Shown piece by piece: positions 6,602 through 11,581 of a stretch of 11,581 bases of DNA. The stretch spans positions 1 to 11,581 of the forward strand of contig CAYONP010000136.1 in the NCBI GenBank assembly GCA_964405335.1, given 5' to 3'. The notes beneath the pieces were generated by a model. That model ran no database searches. It saw only the letters and a list, made by a program, of their open reading frames with translations, and was not told where the DNA came from. The position numbers and the translations under genes were made by a program. This DNA is from CAYONP01 sp964405335. Lineage in GTDB: Bacteria; Armatimonadota; UBA10988. The first letter of the stretch is position 1. Every line of letters begins with the position of its first letter.

Positions 6602-9600
6602 ATGAGCCACGCGCTGCTCGCCCTGCTCACCACCGCCGCCGCGCCTCAGTACTATGCGCATCCGGCGGTGCTCGATGACCACGGCGTCATCGCCCCGTGG
6701 TTCGCCGGCGCTGGCGGGCAGGCCGACTTCCGCATCCGGGTGGCCGCCGAGACGCTCAAGCGCTACCCCTGGACCGAGCCCGGTCAGGCACCGGTACCGG
6801 CGCCGCACTATCTCTGGTCGGGCGCCTGGCAGATCGATGCCGATGGCCGAATCACCACCCCGCCGCTGAGCGACTGGGCCAACGGCGACCTCGGCCAGCG
6901 CGCCGCCTACGTGCTGCTCGGCTGGCTCGACTACTACCAATACTCGGGCGACGCCGCGGCGCTGGCGCACGTCGCCCTCTGCGCCGACCTGCTGCTCGAC
7001 TACCAGCAGACACCCGACGACCATCCGTGGCCGCGCTTCCTGGTCAGCGTGCCGGTCAAGGGTAGACCGTACGGCACGGCCGATCCGACCGGCTTCATCC
7101 AGCTCGACATCGTGGCCGAGTGCGGGCTCGGCCTGATCCGCGCCGGGCAGGTGATGGGCAACGAGCGCTGGCTGGCGGCCGCCCGCCACTGGGCCGACCT
7201 GCTCGCCGAGCACGCCGACCTGACCCCCGGCCGCCCGCCGTGGGGACGCTACGCCAATCCCGCCGACGCGCCGTGGGAAGATCTGCAGACCGGCGGCGTG
7301 GTCTTCATCCTCGAGTTGTTCGATGCGCTGGCCGCCGCGGGCTACGCGCCTGAACCGCTGCGCGATGCCCGCCAGGCAGGGGTGGATTACCTCCAAGCCC
7401 TGCTCGACCGCTGGACCGTCGACGACACCTGGGGCCGCAATTACTGGGATTGGCCCGACCCAGTGCAGGCCGAGAACGTGACCGAATTCGTCGCGCGCTA
7501 CCTGATGCGCCACCCGGACGAGTTCCCGCGCTGGCGCACCGATGCCCGCAACCTGCTGGCGCTGTTCTTGCACCGCACCAGCGTGGCGCCCGGCTCCGGT
7601 GGCGACGTCTATGCTGGTGCCTGGGCCTACCCCGAGTCGAGTGGCTGCTGCGGCCGCTCGCTCTGGTACGGCCCGCTCGAGTTGGCCGGCGTCTGGGCCG
7701 AGTACGCCGTCCGCTGCGACGACCCGTGGGCCCGCGAGATCGCCCGGCGCAAGCTGATCCTGGCCACCTACGACGCGCACGAGACCGGCGTGGTCGAAGA
7801 CAACCTCGACGGCGGAGCCATCGTCGCCGGCGACTGGTTCAAGATCGCCCACCCGATGGCCCTCCGCCACGTCCTCGCCGCGCTCGCCTGGCTGCCCGAG
7901 ACCTTCGCCCCGCCCGGCGAGAACCACCTCGTGCGCAGCCCTGCACCCATCGCGGCGATCGAGTACGGCCCCGGCAGCATCCGCTACCGCCGCGCCGTCG
8001 CCGTCCCCGGCAGCGACGTGCTGCGACTCGCCTTCACGCCAACCGCCATCCGCCTCGACGGCCGTGAGCTGACTGCCGACCGCTACACCATCGCGCCGAT
8101 CGACGGGACCGACGATGTGATCGTCACCATCGCCCATGATTCTGCCGGCGAGGTGCTGATCACCGGCGACGAACCGGCCGTCGAGCAGCCCGCCCGCACC
8201 GGTGAGGGGCTTCGCTTTCGTGGCAACAGCGTGCGGCTGATCGGCGAGGTCGGGCCGGCGGGCGGCCTGGCCGAAGTCTGGCTCGACGGCGCACCGCACC
8301 GCGTCGGCATCGATGCCTGGTGCCCACAGCCCCGGACCCGGCAGACCCTGTTCCAGCTCAACAGCCTGCCGGCCGGCGAGCACAGCATTGAAGTCCGCCC
8401 GCTCGGCCGCGGCAATCCGCGCAGCGAGGGCGACGCCGTCGCGGTGACCAGCCTGATTGCCCGCGACACCGGCGGGCCGGCCAACCCCGGCGGCGGCGGC
8501 GGGCCGACCGGTCCACAGCGCATGGTCTTCGGCTACAGCGGGCGCGACGACCTGCTCGACTCCGCCGGGCAGACATGGCGACCGGCGACCGAGTGGATCG
8601 TCCGCCTCGGCCACCTGGCCGACGCCGTGGCCGCCACCTGGTACCAGCAGCGGCGGCTGCACCAGGTGACCGGCACTCGCGACCCGGAGCTCTACCGTTA
8701 CGGCGTCCACGCCCGCGACTTCACTATCCACCTCACCGTCGGGCCGGGCCGCTACCATGCGCGGCTGAAGTTCTGCGAGACGCGGCAGCTCCCGCCGCCG
8801 CGGCGCGCCGTCGATCTACTGGTCAACGGCCAGGAGCGCTACACAGGGATCGACCTGGCCGCCAGTGCCGGCGGGCTCGGCCACGCCTACGATCTGGTTC
8901 TGGCCGACCTGGCGCCGGCCAACGGCGTGATCTCGATCCGCCTGCGCGGCAGCCGCGGCGGCGAGGCTGTCCTCCAGGCGCTCGAGCTGCTGCCCGGACC
9001 AGGCGAGCCAGGCGCGGCGCCCGCGTTGCTCGAGCCGGCGCCTGCCGGCGGCAACCTGCTCGCCAATCCGGGCTTCGAGGAGGGCGTGACCGGCGCCGTC
9101 GGCCGGCTCGGCCACCGCGTCGACAGCCCTGGCTGGCAGATCCTCTTTCTCAGCCCCAGCCAGTGCTACGTCTGGGCCGAATCGGCCTACGTCCAGCACC
9201 CCGACTGGGGCCTGCCGGTGATCCGCGCCGGCGCCCAGGCGCTGCGCACCCACACCGATGGCCACGGCCACACGGCGGTCTGTCAAGAGGCCGAGGTCGA
9301 GCCCGGCCGCGGCTACCGCGCCTCGGTCCAGGTCCTCGCGGTCGACCTCCACGGCCGCGGCTTCGGCACCGAGCCGGGCGACAGCGCCGGCCTGATCATC
9401 CACGAACTCGACGCCGACGGCGCCGTCGTCGCCGAGCACCCGAAAGCCGCCGTGACCGACGCCGGCGACCAGCGCGAGGTCTCGCTGCGCCTGGTCACCA
9501 GCGAACGCACGGTGCGCCTGCGGTTCATCCTCGACACGGTCCTCGCCGGCGCCTACGACCAGGGCCACGTGACGTACGATGAGGCCGTGCTCGCGCTGGC

Positions 9601-9607
9601 CGACTAA
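6602..9607 (+). CDS. Large glycosidase-like protein with malectin and carbohydrate-binding modules
   Basis: A 1001-residue multidomain protein. About 1-430 is rich in aromatic helical repeats (WLDYYQYSGDAAAL, WLAAARHWADLL, LFDALAAAGY, ALRHVLAALAWLPE) and looks like an (alpha/alpha)6 toroid of the glycosidase or polysaccharide-lyase type. E345 and adjacent C349/C350 in YPESSGCCGRSLWYG recall the Glu plus Cys-Cys site of GH127-type enzymes, but the rest of that signature is not seen. About 430-525 is a beta region. About 538-620 (FRGNSVRLIGEVGP, AEVWLDG, GEHSIEV) is a beta-jelly-roll binding module. After a Gly/Pro linker, 641-800 resembles malectin (YSGRDDLLDSAGQTWRPATE; YHARLKFCET), and 817-1001 begins NLLANPGFEEG, typical of CBM4/9-like modules. 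The N-terminus is only weakly signal-peptide-like (MSHALLALLTTAAA), so secretion is inferred. The ATG follows GGGGG by 5 nt, 12 bp after the BolA-like gene. Substrate unknown. Confidence 0.85.
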   Translation: MSHALLALLTTAAAPQYYAHPAVLDDHGVIAPWFAGAGGQADFRIRVAAETLKRYPWTEPGQAPVPAPHYLWSGAWQIDADGRITTPPLSDWANGDLGQRAAYVLLGWLDYYQYSGDAAALAHVALCADLLLDYQQTPDDHPWPRFLVSVPVKGRPYGTADPTGFIQLDIVAECGLGLIRAGQVMGNERWLAAARHWADLLAEHADLTPGRPPWGRYANPADAPWEDLQTGGVVFILELFDALAAAGYAPEPLRDARQAGVDYLQALLDRWTVDDTWGRNYWDWPDPVQAENVTEFVARYLMRHPDEFPRWRTDARNLLALFLHRTSVAPGSGGDVYAGAWAYPESSGCCGRSLWYGPLELAGVWAEYAVRCDDPWAREIARRKLILATYDAHETGVVEDNLDGGAIVAGDWFKIAHPMALRHVLAALAWLPETFAPPGENHLVRSPAPIAAIEYGPGSIRYRRAVAVPGSDVLRLAFTPTAIRLDGRELTADRYTIAPIDGTDDVIVTIAHDSAGEVLITGDEPAVEQPARTGEGLRFRGNSVRLIGEVGPAGGLAEVWLDGAPHRVGIDAWCPQPRTRQTLFQLNSLPAGEHSIEVRPLGRGNPRSEGDAVAVTSLIARDTGGPANPGGGGGPTGPQRMVFGYSGRDDLLDSAGQTWRPATEWIVRLGHLADAVAATWYQQRRLHQVTGTRDPELYRYGVHARDFTIHLTVGPGRYHARLKFCETRQLPPPRRAVDLLVNGQERYTGIDLAASAGGLGHAYDLVLADLAPANGVISIRLRGSRGGEAVLQALELLPGPGEPGAAPALLEPAPAGGNLLANPGFEEGVTGAVGRLGHRVDSPGWQILFLSPSQCYVWAESAYVQHPDWGLPVIRAGAQALRTHTDGHGHTAVCQEAEVEPGRGYRASVQVLAVDLHGRGFGTEPGDSAGLIIHELDADGAVVAEHPKAAVTDAGDQREVSLRLVTSERTVRLRFILDTVLAGAYDQGHVTYDEAVLALAD

Positions 9608-9776
9608 CCGCCCTCCAGGTCCACATTTCGACCCAACCGATCGCTCGGTGACGGCGACCTACCAACCAGAGGCGTGGCACGGGACTTGTAGCAGAATCGT
9701 AACAAGGACTCCCGCAAGCCGCGCCAATCCGGCTCGTAGTGCCAGTTGATCGCCAGGGCCAGGGGGCCGGCGATTG

Positions 9777-9814
9777 CGCCGCCGGCGGCAGGGCAAGGGC
9801 TGCCGCCGGCGGCG
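9777..9814 (+). terminator. Strong GC-rich hairpin, possible terminator
   Basis: A perfect 15-bp inverted repeat (9777-9791 and 9800-9814) surrounds the 8-nt loop GGCAAGGG. It lies about 170 bp after the stop of the glycosidase-like gene. No T-run follows on either side, so if it ends transcription it does so without the classical U-tract; it could equally be an mRNA 3'-end stabiliser or part of a structured RNA. The arms are themselves self-complementary, so other folds are possible. Confidence 0.5.
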
Positions 9815-9841
9815 GTGCACGGTGCGGTTGTCAGGGAGGGT

Positions 9842-9924
9842 GGATCTGGTCGCAGATCCGACCGACACAGGGGTCCGAAGGATGCAACCGACCGGAACCG
9901 CGGCGGGTAACAGGGCCGCCGCGG
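9842..9924 (+). repeat. Two successive hairpins
   Basis: Two perfect inverted repeats follow the 9777-9814 hairpin. The first is GGATCTG / CAGATCC (9842-9848, 9853-9859) with a GTCG loop. The second is CCGCGGCGG / CCGCCGCGG (9898-9906, 9916-9924) with a 9-nt loop. With the preceding stem-loop they make three strong hairpins in about 150 nt. Confidence 0.55.
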
Positions 9925-10059
9925 CGTCGCGAGCAAGCTAGGGGGTTACGTGCAGGTGGGAGCTATCGGGCGCTGAGGCAGGCGCGGGAGCCACCCAAAC
10001 GGGCAGGTACGTCGTACCCGTATCCGCGCATCGCCCACACACAGGGGCTGACTGAACGA

Positions 10060-10073
10060 GACGGCATGCCGTC
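10060..10073. promoter_or_regulatory. 14-bp perfect palindrome
   Basis: GACGGCATGCCGTC is a perfect palindrome without spacer. It lies about 100 bp upstream of the promoter-like TTGACA and could be an operator for a dimeric regulator. No binding family is recognised, and chance occurrence in GC-rich DNA cannot be excluded. Confidence 0.3.
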
Positions 10074-10082
10074 ACCCAGGCC

Positions 10083-10112
10083 GACGTCCGCTGCACAAAC
10101 GCAGCCAGCGTC
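10083..10112 (+). repeat. Nested hairpin
   Basis: GACG (10083-10086) pairs with CGTC (10109-10112), and inside it GCTGC (10090-10094) pairs with GCAGC (10101-10105) around the loop ACAAAC. The two stems are separated by a symmetrical 3-nt internal loop (TCC / CAG). This is a plausible RNA stem-loop just upstream of the promoter-like region. Confidence 0.4.
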
Positions 10113-10170
10113 TGCTGAGGATACAAACGTGCCATTCTGTTCAGCCAGACAAAATCGTCCAAAATCCCAT

Positions 10171-10200
10171 TTGACACCCCATATTCAGCTCTGGTACCGT
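10171..10200 (+). promoter_or_regulatory. Candidate sigma70-type promoter
   Basis: TTGACA at 10171-10176 matches the -35 consensus fully. TACCGT at 10195-10200, after an 18-bp spacer, keeps the T-A...T core of a -10 box but is otherwise weak. The site lies in a clearly AT-richer patch of otherwise very GC-rich DNA. It would drive the secreted-protein gene at 10387 with a leader of roughly 180 nt. Confidence 0.4.
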
Positions 10201-10386
10201 GTCCGCGGCGCCACTCGCGGAGCGCTCAAGGGTCGCCGCCCGTGAGCGCAGGAGACGGGTAATCCGGAGGGGGAGGCGCCGGTGGCCCTGACAACGCTGG
10301 CGCTGACTCAGGCTACCGGACTTCTGTCGTCGGGTGAGCGCTCCGCGGTAAACAGCGGGGCGCCGGTTACGGCAAGGGGCGAGACG

Positions 10387-10938
10387 ATGCGGCAAGCGGG
10401 TCGAGGCAGGGCTGGCACAGCGGGCACCGCGCTCGCGGTCTGCCTCGCGCTCGGCCCGGCGGTCGCCTGCGACGATCCGGTCGTCACCGTGCTCCACCGC
10501 GATGTCGAGATCACCTTCGCCAACACTCGGCCGTACGACACCGGCTGGATCGACGCCATGGACGCGGGCGGCACGCAGCTCGACCTGGCGGGGGTGGTGA
10601 TTGAGACCAACGTGCCGGTGACGGTGAGTTGGTCGACCGGCAGCGACCTGCGGCTGGAGGCCGGCAACGCCTGGCTGCCGCTGCAGTTCGCGGCTCGCGT
10701 GCGGGGGCGGGGCCGCTGGTCCGGCGGCCAGTGTTTCGACACGGGCGCGCACTGGAGCCCGTGGTCGACCTGGCACGCCGCCGGCGGCCCTGGCGCGGGT
10801 GAGGTTTGGTTCGAGGCCGATCAAGTTTTCGCGCTGGTTGTCCGGGCACGGGCGCAGCGCAGTGGTTTGAGCGATCCCGCGGGGGTCTACCGCCAGCCGG
10901 AGCCGCTGGTGCTGACCTTCGCGGTCGAGTCGCCGTAG
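10387..10938 (+). CDS. Small exported beta-rich protein, first of a tandem pair
   Basis: A 183-residue protein of unrecognised family. The N-terminus (basic MRQAGRGR, then a hydrophobic run TALAVCLALGPAVAC) is an export signal. Cleavage after AVA at residue 27 is likely; C28 right after it leaves open a weak lipobox. The mature part looks like a beta-sandwich: alternating strands (VVTVLHRDVEITFANT, VVIETNVPVTVSWST at 70-84) and a C-terminal DPAGVYRQPEPLVLTFAVES (163-182). This ending resembles the PG-x-Y...L-x-LTV last strands of Csu/spore-coat-U or fimbrial-type domains. It shares that ending and the TNxPxxV segment with the next gene, so the two are probably divergent paralogues. The ATG at 10387 is chosen over an upstream GTG at 10282 because AAGGGG lies 7 nt before it and the signal peptide begins there. 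A surface or appendage role is inferred only. Confidence 0.75.
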   Translation: MRQAGRGRAGTAGTALAVCLALGPAVACDDPVVTVLHRDVEITFANTRPYDTGWIDAMDAGGTQLDLAGVVIETNVPVTVSWSTGSDLRLEAGNAWLPLQFAARVRGRGRWSGGQCFDTGAHWSPWSTWHAAGGPGAGEVWFEADQVFALVVRARAQRSGLSDPAGVYRQPEPLVLTFAVESP

Positions 10939-10940
10939 AT

Positions 10941-11056
10941 CCCGGCAGGTGCCGGGGGGCGCGCGCAAGCGCGAGGGGCCACGGCCCCAACTGGGCCCGC
11001 CCCCGTCCAGGCAAAGGGCGGACGGGGGCGGTAGGTGCAACCGACCCTGCGGTCGG
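10941..11056 (+). ncRNA. Chain of five hairpins, candidate structured leader
   Basis: Five inverted repeats follow one another in the 173 bp between the two secreted-protein genes. CCCGGC/GCCGGG has loop AGGT (10941-10956). CGCGC/GCGCG has the GNRA tetraloop GCAA (10960-10973). GGGGC/GCCCC has loop CACG (10975-10988). A perfect 12-bp stem joins 10997-11008 and 11020-11031 with an 11-nt purine-rich loop. CCGACC/GGTCGG has loop CTGC (11041-11056). The array begins 3 nt after a stop codon and ends 55 nt before the next ATG. It could hold a terminator of the first gene, a regulatory leader of the second, or a small RNA. It does not match the c-di-GMP or cobalamin riboswitch cores that I know. Confidence 0.45.
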
Positions 11057-11111
11057 CAGTGGAAGTGTACCACGCCGGCCCGCGGGGAGTGTGCTCTGAA
11101 GGGAGCAACTG

Positions 11112-11558
11112 ATGCGGAAGTACATGATGGCCGCGATCGCGCTGCTGATCGCGGTGCCGGCGTGGGGGGTGCCTGACGCCTCCGTGGCCGTCAACGTGAC
11201 CGTCGAGACCTACTACGACTTGGTGGTTCCGGCGACCACGTGGAACATCACCATCGATGATGACACCAACTACAACAACCACGTCTCTTGCCAAATCTGG
11301 ACCAACAACCCGATGCAGGTAGACGTCACTACCGACGGCGGGGATCTGTGGACTCAGCCGGGAATGGTCATCACGTACGCGCTCAGCGACGTACTCTACA
11401 CCGGCACCCACACGTGGGAGTGTGGCGACACGGGTGACGCAGGCGACTCGACGTATCTGTGGCTGCAGATCATCTCGTCGCACGACACCAACCCTGGCAG
11501 CTACTCCGGCAACCTCCTGCTGACGGTCTGCGCTGAACCCCTCCATTTGTACACCTAA
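11112..11558 (+). CDS. Small secreted beta-rich protein, second of a tandem pair
   Basis: A 148-residue secreted protein. MRKYMMAAIALLIAVPAWG is a standard signal peptide with likely cleavage near residue 19. The mature chain is rich in Thr, Asn, Asp and Tyr and in alternating strand patterns (VAVNVTVETYYDLVVP, TWNITIDDD, QIWTNNPMQVDVTTDGG), ending with NPGSYSGNLLLTVCAEP (127-143), which resembles the closing strands of Csu/fimbrial-type beta-sandwiches. Three mature cysteines (C60, C104, C140) could allow one disulfide. The TNNPMQV and NPGSYSG...LLLTV segments align by eye with TNVPVTV and DPAGVY...LVLTF of the upstream gene. The Shine-Dalgarno AAGGGAG lies 6 nt before the ATG. Base composition is visibly less GC-rich than in its neighbours, partly because of the Asn/Thr/Tyr content. 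No family is assigned; a surface or appendage subunit is possible. Confidence 0.8.
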   Translation: MRKYMMAAIALLIAVPAWGVPDASVAVNVTVETYYDLVVPATTWNITIDDDTNYNNHVSCQIWTNNPMQVDVTTDGGDLWTQPGMVITYALSDVLYTGTHTWECGDTGDAGDSTYLWLQIISSHDTNPGSYSGNLLLTVCAEPLHLYT

Positions 11559-11581
11559 GGCCCATCGGCTCGTGCGGCGTA

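Larger units (their letters stand above)
9608..10386. other. Long gene-poor region with inverted repeats
   Basis: This is 779 bp between the large glycosidase-like gene and the next secreted-protein gene. The open frames here (for example minus strand 9604-9936 and 9938-10177, plus strand 9739-10245) have biased, low-complexity or unrecognisable translations and poor ribosome-binding sites, so I do not call genes. The stretch does hold inverted repeats at 9777-9814, 9842-9859, 9898-9924 and 10083-10112, a palindrome at 10060-10073, and an AT-richer patch around 10130-10200 with a promoter-like sequence. A structured transcript or long leader is possible. Confidence 0.5.

Noticed and set aside
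6494..8758. 754-codon antisense frame under the glycosidase-like gene
   Set aside because: Same composition artefact; no ribosome-binding site or recognisable motif, and the plus-strand protein has coherent domains.
9604..9936. 110-codon minus-strand frame after the glycosidase-like gene
   Set aside because: The translation is Pro/Arg/Ala-rich and crosses three strong hairpins; no ribosome-binding site.
9938..10177. 79-codon minus-strand frame with a GTG start
   Set aside because: The translation looks partly protein-like but matches nothing I recognise, and no properly spaced Shine-Dalgarno precedes it.
10282..10386. Upstream GTG start adding 35 residues to the first small exported protein
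   Set aside because: The signal peptide begins at the internal ATG (10387), which has AAGGGG 7 nt upstream.
10941..11060. c-di-GMP (GEMM) or cobalamin riboswitch
   Set aside because: The GCAA loop and the GGCAAAGGG loop are superficially suggestive, but the conserved core segments and receptor helix of those riboswitches are not found.

Overview
The window is a very GC-rich bacterial chromosome segment. No rRNA, tRNA, transposase, phage gene or CRISPR array is visible. An outer-membrane or surface lipoprotein, a large putative secreted carbohydrate-active protein and a Fur regulator suggest a free-living bacterium with a complex envelope and a polysaccharide-degrading lifestyle. Uncultivated Planctomycetota- or Armatimonadota-like lineages would fit, but nothing in the sequence fixes the phylum.

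Left part (1-2644, minus strand): three genes read leftward, namely a Fur-family metalloregulator, a small DUF2203 protein and an RtcB-family RNA ligase. Short GC-rich hairpin repeats lie on both sides of the ligase gene (58-106 and 1625-1762). Three copies of one 26-nt module share a loop and outer stem but differ in the inner stem by paired compensatory changes. Two copies of a second 30-nt module are interleaved with them. The last few codons and the stop codon of the DUF2203 gene fall on or next to this repeat DNA.

Middle part (2765-9607, plus strand): five closely packed genes look like one transcription unit diverging from fur. They encode a lipoprotein with three carboxypeptidase-regulatory-like beta domains and two fibronectin-like domains, a UbiD-family prenyl-FMN decarboxylase with its catalytic Arg-Glu-Glu set, a HEPN-domain protein, an 86-residue BolA-like protein overlapping the HEPN gene by 22 bp, and a 1001-residue multidomain glycosidase-like protein with malectin-like and other carbohydrate-binding modules. 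Gaps are 24, 1, -22 and 12 bp.

Right part (9608-11581): a 779-bp stretch without a convincing gene holds several strong inverted repeats, a 14-bp perfect palindrome and an AT-richer patch with a consensus TTGACA. Two small secreted proteins follow, which appear to be divergent paralogues of one beta-sandwich type. The 173 bp between them contains five consecutive hairpins.

The most interesting points are the covarying hairpin repeats around rtcB, the coupled HEPN/BolA-like pair, and the hairpin-rich leaders next to the tandem secreted beta-proteins. All functional calls come from reading motifs by eye; no database search was possible.
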